Shown here: positions 26,797-35,562 of the stretch, piece by piece
How the letters are laid out: the number at the start of each line of letters is the position of its first letter
How positions within the stretch are numbered: position 1 is the stretch's first letter
DNA from: Candidatus Baldrarchaeum yapensis
Lineage (GTDB): Archaea; Asgardarchaeota; Baldrarchaeia; Baldrarchaeales; Baldrarchaeaceae
NCBI GenBank assembly: GCA_016840465.1
Contig: JAEOSH010000008.1
Span: 1-56,980 of the forward strand
DNA length: 56,980 nt
Direction of reading: 5' to 3'
Notes under the pieces: generated by a model
What the model was told of the DNA's origin: nothing
The model's input: only the letters and a program-made list of their open reading frames with translations
The model's database searches: none
Program-made: the position numbers and the translations under genes

Positions 26797-29399
26797 ACAT
26801 ACGCCTCTTCGGCCGGTATTTCCTTTTCGTCTATTTTGCTTTTTACACCTCTTATTATTTTCTCGAGAACCTCGATGGCGCCATTCTTGAATAGCGGTTG
26901 ATTATTATTACCACACTGATAAGAGTACGTGCAGTTAGGGCACCCGCTTATCGATTTACATTTACATTCCTTGAGAATCATGAGAGACCTTCTAAATCCC
27001 TCTTCTAGTCTATCATATAGGAGTTTAGAGAGACCATTACCTCCAGGGCACGCGTCATGGACGAAGATAATTCCTGTGGTTCCAAGAGAGATGCCTCCGA
27101 TTTCTCTACTTCCTCCACCTGTCAACATATTACTGCTTTCTATGAGAACGTGTTCAACAGCATGAAACGTACCTGCTATCAGATCCAGTTGTGATACCTC
27201 CGACGCTCCAAACCTTTCCACGGCATCTTCTATGGACTTCTCCGGGAACGGTGCCTGAAAGACAAAGCCCTTTGTCTCATATGTGTATTTAATTTCCTTA
27301 TCCAGATCCTTTTGATCAACAGTCTCGCCCGTGAATATGTTTTTTACAACATAACCGTGGACCACATCAGTGACTCTTAACTTACAGTAAATAACCGCAA
27401 CTCCGAAAACGCTTTTTCTGTCATAAATGTCAAGAACCTCCGGTATTGAGTAATGTAATGCCTCCGTTTTCAAATTATTGAATTCAGGGAGCTTTCTGAC
27501 GATAGCCCTCCCAACTCCTCCCCTGAATTCGAAAGAGATCGACTCGTACTGGTGTCCCCCGTGAAGATATATGGCACCGGGATGCAACTCTCGCGCGGCC
27601 ATCGGCATTTCTCGTTCTCCCAGATATCTGCCACTCTCATCATATATCACAACAATATCACCCGTTCCCCTGATGTTATACTCGGCCAATATCTTTTTCG
27701 CGATCCTCCAGTTTGGTACTAAGGTTCCATTTCTGGTCCTCACAAGTACTCCATCGTCTAACAACTTCATCTTCACATTCTCAAAGTTCGCAAACTCATC
27801 CTCACGCAGGGGCATATCCATTGCTGCTGCAAGTATTTGATAGTAGGCAACGACCTCGTTGTGCGGTTCCACGTATATCGGAGCTATATCGGTAAAGTAA
27901 TCATCCGGATGTTGGCGATAGTAGGTACTTATCGGATCTCTATCTCTGAGTGCAAGAATGGCTATACTCTCTTGTCCTCTTCTTCCTGCTCGTCCGATTC
28001 TCTGTGTTAGTTTTGTAATGTCTGTGATCATGGATATCGTTGCGTCGACGAATCCTATATCTATTCCTAACTCGAGAGTCGGCGTCGCCACAAGTACATC
28101 GAGATCTCCTCTCTTGAATCCCCGTTCAACAGCCTCTCTAACTTCTTTTCTTAAACCCGCCCTGTGAACAGCGCTTTTTATTCCCGCTCTCTTTGCCATA
28201 ATGTTTATGACTTCTGCGTCCTTGTGCGTATTACCAAACACTAGAGTCTTCCTTTTTTCATCAACGAGAGCCCTTAATGCTCCGATTATCATCGCATAAA
28301 CGGACCTATATGCAGGGTATAGCATCAAGAAGTGCATTCTTCCTCTTCGCGCTTTTTTACATACTATTTCACGCACGGGTACTCCGAAAAGCGTCTCAGC
28401 AAATTCCTTTGCATTACTTATGGTTGCGGACGCGCCAATAAATTGAAGCCTTCCTCCACATAGTCTCTTTAGTCTCTGAAGAATAAAGTGAACGTTCGCG
28501 CCAAAAGCACCCGTATATACATGAAAATCATCTAACACAACAGTCTCGACCCTAGAAATGAGATGACGGAAGGACGGATCCTTTTTACGCATATGGTAAT
28601 GAAGCATGTCAGGATTCGTAACTAAAATATCGGGAGGGGAGGAAAAAATTCTCCTCCTAACCTCAGGTGGGGTATCTCCATCAAAAGCCTCAGCTCGAAT
28701 GCCCACAGCCCCACATAATTCATGCAATCTATCCAATTGATCACGGGCGAGAGCCTTTGTCGGGTATATGAATATTGCTCTGACATGACGGCTAGGTGCC
28801 CTCTCCGGCGCCAATACACCCCATCTTGGAACATTTTTCGAAATTCTATCGATTATTGGAATAGCAAAAGCCTCAAACTTCCCCATGCCGGTCGGAGCAA
28901 CTATCACAACGTTCTCTCCTTCTATTATCGCTTTTATCGCTTCCTCTTGATATTTATACAGTCTTTTAATACCTCTCTTCTTTAGCACATTCTTTAATTC
29001 GTCCGAGATGTTAAGATCATCGACGCTGCATCCAAATTCCGGCTCCTCCTCTCTAAATAATTTGTATCTAACCAGGTAATCGCGTCCTTCTTTAATGATT
29101 TTTCTTACTGAAAGCGGGAGATCATCAAATGAAATTCCCTCTCTTTCTATCTCTTTCATTATGTCATCCAAGCTTCTCACTAGTGAGCTATCCATCTTAG
29201 GCCTAATCTCCCCCCTCTCATAAGCCTCGATGAACGAGAAGTAAGCGTCTAACTCATCTTTAGTTCTAGGCGGGCAAACATACCTTATTCTACATTCGTA
29301 ACATCTAACTACGAAATGCGGCCCCTCACGTCTGACACGGAGTTTATCGCCACAGAAGGGGCAATGCACTCCATACACGGGATTCACCATGGCATTCAA
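26793..29399 (-). CDS. DEAD/DEAH-type helicase with C-terminal DUF1998 (YprA/MrfA-like)
   Basis: 868 residues. An N-terminal zinc ribbon (CPFCG, CYEC) precedes the helicase core. Motif III is GASATISN and motif VI QRIGRAGRRGQ. The C-terminus has the four-cysteine DUF1998 module (CKCKSISGCPNC, YQCGNNNQ) as in the DNA-repair helicase MrfA. Two key positions differ: Walker A reads PTGMGKF (Phe 175 where Thr or Ser is expected), and motif II is DDFH instead of DExH. The protein may have altered or weak ATPase activity. The start TTG 29399 is uncertain; ATG 29390 is close by. Confidence 0.87.
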   Translation of the reverse strand: MNAMVNPVYGVHCPFCGDKLRVRREGPHFVVRCYECRIRYVCPPRTKDELDAYFSFIEAYERGEIRPKMDSSLVRSLDDIMKEIEREGISFDDLPLSVRKIIKEGRDYLVRYKLFREEEPEFGCSVDDLNISDELKNVLKKRGIKRLYKYQEEAIKAIIEGENVVIVAPTGMGKFEAFAIPIIDRISKNVPRWGVLAPERAPSRHVRAIFIYPTKALARDQLDRLHELCGAVGIRAEAFDGDTPPEVRRRIFSSPPDILVTNPDMLHYHMRKKDPSFRHLISRVETVVLDDFHVYTGAFGANVHFILQRLKRLCGGRLQFIGASATISNAKEFAETLFGVPVREIVCKKARRGRMHFLMLYPAYRSVYAMIIGALRALVDEKRKTLVFGNTHKDAEVINIMAKRAGIKSAVHRAGLRKEVREAVERGFKRGDLDVLVATPTLELGIDIGFVDATISMITDITKLTQRIGRAGRRGQESIAILALRDRDPISTYYRQHPDDYFTDIAPIYVEPHNEVVAYYQILAAAMDMPLREDEFANFENVKMKLLDDGVLVRTRNGTLVPNWRIAKKILAEYNIRGTGDIVVIYDESGRYLGEREMPMAARELHPGAIYLHGGHQYESISFEFRGGVGRAIVRKLPEFNNLKTEALHYSIPEVLDIYDRKSVFGVAVIYCKLRVTDVVHGYVVKNIFTGETVDQKDLDKEIKYTYETKGFVFQAPFPEKSIEDAVERFGASEVSQLDLIAGTFHAVEHVLIESSNMLTGGGSREIGGISLGTTGIIFVHDACPGGNGLSKLLYDRLEEGFRRSLMILKECKCKSISGCPNCTYSYQCGNNNQPLFKNGAIEVLEKIIRGVKSKIDEKEIPAEEAYV

Positions 29400-29472
29400 T
29401 TATCAATACTCTTAGGAACATCGTGCTTAAAAAAGAACTTTAATGGTATCACTGGATGAGGACACATAACTC

Positions 29473-30030
29473 CTACAACATAGAACTCGGATTATGCTCT
29501 TCATGCTCATTAAATCTGTTAACCTTGTAAATTAACCTAAATGAGGAATATTGGAGAACGTTTTTTGGCTTAAAAACTTTGCAAACCTCATCCGGCTCGC
29601 AAAACCCCATTTTTCTCATATTATCGCATGTAAGTTTGTATGCCCCCATAACATCGTCTATGAGACATGCAGCAATGAGATACGAGGCGACAACGGTAAT
29701 TTTATTTTTGCGGAATGCAGCCCTTACACACGGTGGAGCACGTTCGAGATGCGCTCTTAAAGCGAGATTGCGGAGTTTGTCCATTAACAAACATTTTCCA
29801 CGCTTTAACTTCCATATGCAATTCTTACAGATATTTTCTGGTAGAAGCTTGCATAGCTCACGTAATGCGGCGGTACTGAAACCATCACCTCTTAACAAGT
29901 GATAATTTAGTTCCATAAAGTATATAGGATCAAAATGTCCCAGCTCATGCACTAAACTCTGAGCCTCTCGTACTATTGTACTAATATCACATGCCCAGTA
30001 CTTCATATATTGCTCATCGCCCGAGGACAT
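29473..30030 (-). CDS. hypothetical cysteine-containing protein
   Basis: About 185 residues from ATG 30030. No family recognised. A central segment has a possible metal site, CKNCIWKLKRGKC (CxxCx8C), followed by APPC about 24 residues later; further cysteines occur near CDNMRKMGFCEPDEVC. The protein appears helical and soluble. The frame is open to 30135, but the divergent isomerase-like gene starts at 30107, so the shorter form avoids overlap and leaves a 76-base shared promoter region. It may bind Fe-S or zinc; this is unproven. Confidence 0.55.
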   Translation of the reverse strand: MSSGDEQYMKYWACDISTIVREAQSLVHELGHFDPIYFMELNYHLLRGDGFSTAALRELCKLLPENICKNCIWKLKRGKCLLMDKLRNLALRAHLERAPPCVRAAFRKNKITVVASYLIAACLIDDVMGAYKLTCDNMRKMGFCEPDEVCKVFKPKNVLQYSSFRLIYKVNRFNEHEEHNPSSML

Positions 30031-30106
30031 GATGTCTCTTTCCCCACTAATTGGTTTCTCCCCTAAACATTTAAGGTCAGAGGTCATAGTGTACCGGGGG
30101 ATATTC

Positions 30107-30877
30107 TTGGAATTCGGAATAAGTACGTGTTTCATGGGGAATATCTCGGAGAGTCTTCTCCACTACATTAAGGAACTAGGTATATCACACGTAGAGATTT
30201 GTTTCGTCAGGAGAACGGATGTATCGCGATCTGCCGCAATTAAAATCGCAAAAATGGCATATAAAATGGATTTTGGCGTCACAATTCACGCGCCATTTAT
30301 GTACGAGTTCATGGGTACACCGTCATTATACGTACATAGGGGCTCCAAACAGGATGTTAAGGTTCTCATGCGGTCATTAGAAATTGCCGCAATAGCGGGC
30401 GCGGAACTCTTAGTGGTTCATGATGAACCGTTTAGGCCTTATAGTCTGGAGTCAAGGATTTTCTTCTCAGCAATTTCAGAACTGGCGCTCGAAGGAGAGA
30501 AAGAGGGTATAGTTGTGACGGTCGAAAATTGCTGGCAAAGGGTGGGATACCTAGTTAAAGAAATAGAATCTTGCGGAATTAAGAGTCTCGGATTATGTTT
30601 GGACTTGGGCCATGCAAACATTCACATGAACCCCGCTGAGGCCATAAGGGTGGCATCTCCCGTTTTATGCCATGTCCATATCCACGATAACCGTGGAAAA
30701 TCGGATGAGCACTTGCCTCCAAGAAGGGGAACAATAGATTGGTATGCGGTGATGTCCGAACTTTTAAAAATAGGATATAGCGGGATTTGCATCCTAGAAG
30801 TTAATGAACCCAATCACGTGTTGACTCTGAAAGGAATTCTCGAGGAAGTATCAGAAAATTGTAGTCTGACGCTTTAG
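30107..30877 (+). CDS. sugar phosphate isomerase/epimerase-like TIM barrel
   Basis: About 256 residues of the AP-endonuclease-2/xylose-isomerase-like TIM barrel. Visible metal-site elements are GVTIHAPF, VVHDEPF, VTVENCW, LGLCLDLGHANI, VLCHVHIHDNRG and CILEVNEP. These correspond to the three-metal or single-metal site of this superfamily, so it is probably an isomerase, epimerase or endonuclease IV relative; I cannot choose between them. The start is TTG 30107 after GGGGGAT; the frame is open from 30029, but the extension is unlike the family. Its 3' end overlaps the convergent GDPD gene by 27 bases. Confidence 0.8.
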   Translation: MEFGISTCFMGNISESLLHYIKELGISHVEICFVRRTDVSRSAAIKIAKMAYKMDFGVTIHAPFMYEFMGTPSLYVHRGSKQDVKVLMRSLEIAAIAGAELLVVHDEPFRPYSLESRIFFSAISELALEGEKEGIVVTVENCWQRVGYLVKEIESCGIKSLGLCLDLGHANIHMNPAEAIRVASPVLCHVHIHDNRGKSDEHLPPRRGTIDWYAVMSELLKIGYSGICILEVNEPNHVLTLKGILEEVSENCSLTL

Positions 30878-31555
30878 TAGCTGAACGGCAAGTCTGGCGT
30901 TGTCCGTCGCTATTCCGTCAACGCCCATTCTTGCAAATTTGAGCATATTACGCTCATCATTGATCGTCCAAACAAGAACCTCCAAGCCGCACCTATGTGC
31001 AGATCTTATCACTTCTGATGTTGTAATCGTGTATTTGGAAACGACATATTTTGCACGAACCTCTTTACAAACCTCCACCATATTACCTCGAAACCTCGCA
31101 CCGAAAATTACTCCCGTTGTGATAGCGGGACATAATTCATGCACTCGCTGAATGCTATCCTTAATGAAGGATACTATAATGACATCGCCAAGCATGCCGC
31201 AATTCTCAATGATATCTAATACTTTATCCTCTATTCCCGTCTCCTTTATCTCTACTATAAGTTTTCCTCGCATCGAGCGAACAAGTTCAAGAACTTCACT
31301 AAGTAGAGGTATCCTTTCTCCTTTCCCAAAATCAAGTCTTCTCAAATCGTTCAGAGTCATGTCCCTAACGTATCCACTACCACTAGAAGTTCTATCCACG
31401 GTCTCGTCATGTATTACAACTATGTAACCATCTTTAGAAGACCTAACATCCACCTCCACATAATCTGCACCAACCTCTAGAGCTCTCTTTACACTTCTCA
31501 GAGTATTCTCTGGTTCCTCTGCTGGTATTCCTCGGTGCCCTACTATAAATACCAC
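30851..31555 (-). CDS. ugpQ: glycerophosphodiester phosphodiesterase
   Basis: 234 residues, the standard length. GHRG near the N-terminus, ENTLRSVKRALEVGADYVEVDVR and VVIHDETVDRTSSGSG are the catalytic and metal-binding motifs of the GDPD TIM barrel; the closing VWTINDERNM is also typical. It hydrolyses glycerophosphodiesters to an alcohol and glycerol phosphate, for example in lipid turnover. No signal peptide, so it acts in the cytoplasm. The start is GTG 31555 with TAGGCGAT upstream. Confidence 0.9.
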   Translation of the reverse strand: MVFIVGHRGIPAEEPENTLRSVKRALEVGADYVEVDVRSSKDGYIVVIHDETVDRTSSGSGYVRDMTLNDLRRLDFGKGERIPLLSEVLELVRSMRGKLIVEIKETGIEDKVLDIIENCGMLGDVIIVSFIKDSIQRVHELCPAITTGVIFGARFRGNMVEVCKEVRAKYVVSKYTITTSEVIRSAHRCGLEVLVWTINDERNMLKFARMGVDGIATDNARLAVQLLKRQTTIF

Positions 31556-31642
31556 TTTTATCGCCTACCGATATTCTAAAAATGATGATCACGGCTTAGA
31601 AAATTTTCTGCAGAGAATAAAATTAAAAAACGAAGTGAAAAA

Positions 31643-32839
31643 TCAGGACTCTCTTTCTATAAGGATGGCCTCTCCCTGCCCGCCTCCAACACAAAGAGTA
31701 GCAACTCCCCATCTTCCATCTTCCCAATGGAGAATACGGGCAAGCGTTCCAGTAATTCTAGCACCCGTCATTCCTAGTGGATGTCCGATGGCTATTGCTC
31801 CTCCTTTGACATTAACCTTTTCTGGATCTATGTTTAATTCTCTAATGGCATAGAGAGTGACTACAGCAAATGCCTCATTGATCTCCCAGAAGTCGATATC
31901 CTCAACCTTCATTCCGGCCTTCTGCAGGAGTTTCTTGCTTGCAGGTACCGGTCCCATTCCCATGACCTCAGGGTTAACTGCTGCCCATGCAACCTCTCTT
32001 ATTACTGCTAATGGCTCCAACCCGTATTCTTTCGCCTTTTTCCTGCTCATTATGACAAGGGCCGCTGCACCCGCGTTTAAGGGCGAAGAGTTTCCAGCCG
32101 TTATGACCCCACCCGGCTTGAAGGCAGGCGGAAGACTTGCAATTTTTTCAAGGCTAGTATCTGGCCTGACGCTCTGGTCTCTATCTATTATTTTCTTCGT
32201 TCCATCAGGAAATGTCACCTCTATTGGAAGAATTTCGTCCTTAAAGTAGCCCTCTTGGTACGCTTTCACCGCATATTGATGGCTTCTGAGAGACCACTTA
32301 TCCATTTCTTCTTTAGGTATTTTCGATATTTCTGCCAACCTCTCGGCAGTCAGACCCATGTTTATTGCAATACGCCAGTCAAATCTCTTTTCTTTCTGAA
32401 AATACTTGATGTTTGGAGCAGCATTGTGTCCCATTGGAATATGTGTCATGTGTTCATACCCGCCAGCGATCACAACATCGGCATTCTCTGTCCATATCTC
32501 CATGGCCGCAATCCTTATTGCGGTCATTGCAGATGCACACTGCCTATCAACCGCAAGGGCTGGGGTCTCCAATGGGAGCACTTCTGTCTGCCATACAATT
32601 GCCCTCCCGCCGTAACTCCACTGCTCTCCCGTCTGGTTGGAACATCCGAATATGCAGTCATCTACGTCTTTAGGATCGATTCCAGTCCTTTTTATTAACT
32701 CTTTTACTACAATTGCCATCAACTCGTCCGCTCTAATCCAATTGAAGACATCTCTCTCAGGTTGCTTGGGTCTCGACCTCGAGATGGGAGACCTAAGATA
32801 TCCAACGATCACCGCATCCCTATCGCCTAATTTTTTCAT
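31643..32839 (-). CDS. acetyl-CoA acetyltransferase-type thiolase
   Basis: 398 residues. The acyl-cysteine lies in AVDRQCASAMTAI, the histidine in GGAIAIGHPLG, and the second cysteine in LCVGGGQGEAILIE. NEAFAV is the fourth classical motif. All catalytic residues are intact and this full bacterial-type pattern indicates a 3-ketoacyl-CoA thiolase or acetoacetyl-CoA thiolase. It could feed the mevalonate pathway or fatty acid degradation; there is no HMG-CoA synthase next to it. AGGAGG lies at a proper distance from ATG 32839. No operon partner is evident. Confidence 0.93.
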   Translation of the reverse strand: MKKLGDRDAVIVGYLRSPISRSRPKQPERDVFNWIRADELMAIVVKELIKRTGIDPKDVDDCIFGCSNQTGEQWSYGGRAIVWQTEVLPLETPALAVDRQCASAMTAIRIAAMEIWTENADVVIAGGYEHMTHIPMGHNAAPNIKYFQKEKRFDWRIAINMGLTAERLAEISKIPKEEMDKWSLRSHQYAVKAYQEGYFKDEILPIEVTFPDGTKKIIDRDQSVRPDTSLEKIASLPPAFKPGGVITAGNSSPLNAGAAALVIMSRKKAKEYGLEPLAVIREVAWAAVNPEVMGMGPVPASKKLLQKAGMKVEDIDFWEINEAFAVVTLYAIRELNIDPEKVNVKGGAIAIGHPLGMTGARITGTLARILHWEDGRWGVATLCVGGGQGEAILIERES

Positions 32840-34053
32840 ACAAGATTCCTCCTAGTAGAACTTATCTTTTCTTCCCGCGTAGTAGATTTATGTAATTCCG
32901 GGAGAGTTAATTAACTTTTCTGGATACTAGTACTTCTGAAACTCTCTGAGAAATGGACATTTCTCGTCTATTTCCTCATCGAAACGGTCACCGACAGGCA
33001 ACTGAAATACTGTACGACAGGCGTAATGACAAACAACTTTCACATAATTCCGGATATTAGCGGAGAACCGAGGCATCTCATCACCCATCTACTTGGAAAA
33101 AGCAATACAGCGTATCGAAAAATACGTGTGACCCGCTGGGATACGTGTGAAATTAAGTAAACATACGAAAGAAAAATAACCACGGGAATTAGTAAACAAA
33201 AATCATCTGAATCAACGTTGCATGAGCACATCTATGCCCTCTCACTTTCATCATCCAGTTGTACGTCTCAACATTCTCACCTCCGCCAGTACTATAAAGT
33301 CTCATCCCAATGATAAAAAACAACACCATAACCAGTATCTTCCACGCCGTAAACTATGAGATCATTATCCGCTCGTCCTCTCTCGTTGCCTGTCCTCACA
33401 ACGTACAGGATCGCATACACCTGTCGCCCTTTTAGATCCAAGAACGGAATGCCCCTCTCACGATAACATCCACGACCTCCGCTAAGAAGAATCTATGATT
33501 CAGGCAAATCCCTCGACTTAGAGCCCTAGCCTCTCTATGTCGTGAAATCATCGCCTTGAGCACGTCGACATATCTGGCGATGGCGTCCGTCACGACGTAT
33601 CTGTATGCGCGGCATCTCTTGGTGGAGGAGTAATAGCCTCACTCGTTGTATATGCCAAAGTGGGGAATTTCTGTCGCGTCGAGGTCTCATATTAATAAGT
33701 GCTGGCGAGCAGCCGCTAAAATCCTTCACCTTCTTCGATAAAAAATTTCAGAAGTACTACTAATATCGAATGATATTGCAGATTCATGCTCTATTGATAT
33801 TACTCCGGAATACTGGCTTAAGCGTGCCAAAAAGGCACCGCTTATATCTGGACATCGCCCATATCTCCTTACATAACAGCAAATGGAAAAATTAAAGAAT
33901 TGAAGCGCGCAATTTCTAGATCTAACCGCATCATTCGGGTGAAGACATTTACTCATAAGATCTCTAACTTGTTATACTCTGCAATCGAAAAGACTATTAC
34001 GTGAGCCTTACTTCTTTTTAGCTAGTCCAATAGCACGGACGGGAGTGTTAACG
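32840..34053. other. 1.2-kb region without an intact gene
   Basis: The longest gap of the window. All open frames are short. The left part (32840-33180) is AT-rich and has two copies of ATACGTGTGA near 33121-33150. The central part (33180-33690) contains decayed minus-strand coding sequence, listed separately. The right part (33730-34050) precedes the GH130-like gene and has T-rich sequence near 34012. No RNA gene seen. Confidence 0.4.
33250..33690 (-). pseudogene. decayed minus-strand coding remnant, identity uncertain
   Basis: Read on the minus strand, a protein-like stretch TEIPHFGIYNE, stop, then YRYVVTDAIARYVDVLKAM and on through RHREARALSRGICLNHRFF to VRGAFRSWI is followed by a stop. 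After that comes another protein-like stretch, VYAILYVVRTGNERGRAD through YGVEDTGYGVVFYHWDE. The compositional quality and consecutive order suggest one ancestral gene broken by several stops or frame changes. The look is mildly reminiscent of TnpB-type transposon proteins, but none of the diagnostic TnpB motifs is present, so I leave the identity open. Confidence 0.35.
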
Positions 34054-35151
34054 ATGGCCTTGGCATTTGAAAGCGGTGAGCGTCCAGAATCCCCAGAGAT
34101 AGAGGAAAAACTTTGGAAGAAGGTGGAATTTGCTCTTAAAGAACTAAGGGAGTTCAGAGAGCCGACTGTTGATGACGTGTTTACCGTTAAACGATATTAC
34201 TTGGGACCCGAGGATTTTAAAGTGACAAACTACATCAGATCTAGGCCCTTCTCCGCCTTTAACCCAGGTGTTCTCCTACGAGGAGATAGAATACTACTAT
34301 TTCCTAGACTTGTCTTTGAATTTTACCTTTACTCCTCAAGTGTAGGATTATGCAAGATAAAAATGGAAGATGTGATTTCGGGCGAAATAAAAAAGCCTCT
34401 GGAAACGAAAATAATTCTATGGCCTAAATATCCTTGGGAGCAAATGGGATGCGAGGATCCACGGGTTTTCGAATCCGGCAACAAAGTGTATATCTTGTAC
34501 TGTGGCAAGGGCGTTTATAGAACCGCTGATGGAAAATCTGTCAATAACGACGCATTAGCCCTAGCCGTAATGGATGAGAATTGGAATGTTGAGAGGCGAG
34601 GGTACTTCTACGTTAAAATGGGAGATCTTAAGCACGTTCCATCAAACAGAGATAGTGCAATAATAAAAATGCAGGGATACAGCGCGAACATCGTAACTAG
34701 GCCTGTAATTAGGAAAGTAAAGGTGTGTTGGCGTGCAAAAATAAATGTAAATGATTTCTCCATGCCTGAAGACGAATTAAAGCCGGTATTCGCACCGGAA
34801 CATTGGGAATCTCACGTGGGTTGGTCAACGAATTGTGTGAAACTTTCGAGAAACGAGTATCTCGTGGGGTGGCACGGAGTCTCAAGCACGGATCTTACAT
34901 ATAGAAATGGCCTCGCAATAGTTGATGAAAATGGAGATCTTCTGGCTATAAGTAATTACACCCTATCCCCTAAAGGACTTATAGAGGAGTATGGAGACAG
35001 ACCTTTTACAATGTTCGGAAACGGACTAATTGTGTATAAAGAATACTTAATATGGGTAGGAGGCATCGGTGACTGTTGTATCGGGATATTTATAGCGGAA
35101 CTCGAAAAAGCTTTAGAAAAGATGAAAGATGTTAAGAGACATTTGTCATGA
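34054..35151 (+). CDS. GH130-like glycosidase/phosphorylase
   Basis: About 365 residues with a five-bladed beta-propeller pattern. GCEDPRV holds the catalytic-region aspartate typical of beta-1,4-mannosyl phosphorylases (GH130), and VGWSTNCVKL, YLVGWHGV and the terminal GIGDCCIGI match later blades. It would phosphorolyse or hydrolyse beta-mannosides or related oligosaccharides in the cytoplasm. The usual Y-G-A-A-D at the C-terminal blade is here VGGIGD, so activity is not certain. The start is ATG 34054 with GGGAGTG before it; GTG 34045 is an alternative. It overlaps the convergent phosphoesterase gene by six bases. Confidence 0.82.
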   Translation: MALAFESGERPESPEIEEKLWKKVEFALKELREFREPTVDDVFTVKRYYLGPEDFKVTNYIRSRPFSAFNPGVLLRGDRILLFPRLVFEFYLYSSSVGLCKIKMEDVISGEIKKPLETKIILWPKYPWEQMGCEDPRVFESGNKVYILYCGKGVYRTADGKSVNNDALALAVMDENWNVERRGYFYVKMGDLKHVPSNRDSAIIKMQGYSANIVTRPVIRKVKVCWRAKINVNDFSMPEDELKPVFAPEHWESHVGWSTNCVKLSRNEYLVGWHGVSSTDLTYRNGLAIVDENGDLLAISNYTLSPKGLIEEYGDRPFTMFGNGLIVYKEYLIWVGGIGDCCIGIFIAELEKALEKMKDVKRHLS

Positions 35152-35514
35152 TATTCTGAAAAAGAGCCATCTTCTTCCCTCTACTCTTCTTAATACATAG
35201 GTCCCACGAAGCCTTTCTCCATCCAGAAAGAACACTATGGTATTCTCTCCCCTTTTCTTTAGAACGTAAGTCCCACGATCCCATATCTCAACAGTTCCGG
35301 CACCGTAAAATCCATCCGGAATTTCTCCTTCAAAGTACAGATAGTCAATATCATGATCCTCAACCTCAATTGCTAACCTTTTCACACTGGTAACTGCTGG
35401 AGGCTCTTTACGTAAAACCCAACTCTTAAGTACGTCATCCATTTCTAAACGAAGATCCCAATGTAGGCCAGCCCGTTTTGCCAGATGCTTATGAATCACA
35501 AAGCGAAGCCTCAT
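35146..35514 (-). CDS. stand-alone DNA ligase D-type 3'-phosphoesterase
   Basis: 122 residues consisting only of the PE domain that bacterial LigD carries at its N-terminus. FVIHKH, LHWDLRLEMDDVLKSWVL, VEDHDIDYLYFEGEIP and GAGTVEIWDRG are all characteristic; the histidines and aspartate at the metal site are retained. It should remove 3'-phosphate and 3'-ribonucleotides from DNA ends, preparing them for repair. Free-standing archaeal versions are known. No ligase or Ku gene is near. The ATG 35514 start has AAGGTAGT directly upstream. Confidence 0.93.
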   Translation of the reverse strand: MRLRFVIHKHLAKRAGLHWDLRLEMDDVLKSWVLRKEPPAVTSVKRLAIEVEDHDIDYLYFEGEIPDGFYGAGTVEIWDRGTYVLKKRGENTIVFFLDGERLRGTYVLRRVEGRRWLFFRIS

Positions 35515-35562
35515 ACTACCTTAAACTCCAAAAAAATAATTGTGGAATTAAATACCGATGCA

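Noticed and set aside
32255-32698. 147-codon plus-strand frame
   Set aside because: Entirely antisense to the thiolase gene, whose catalytic motifs are all intact.
33110-33160. Two ATACGTGTGA copies as possible CRISPR or operator repeats
   Set aside because: Only two short copies about 20 bases apart, no regular array and no cas gene in the window.
33250-33690. Naming the decayed region a TnpB transposase
   Set aside because: Only a vague resemblance; no RuvC-like or zinc-finger motif of TnpB is visible, and no terminal repeats were found.
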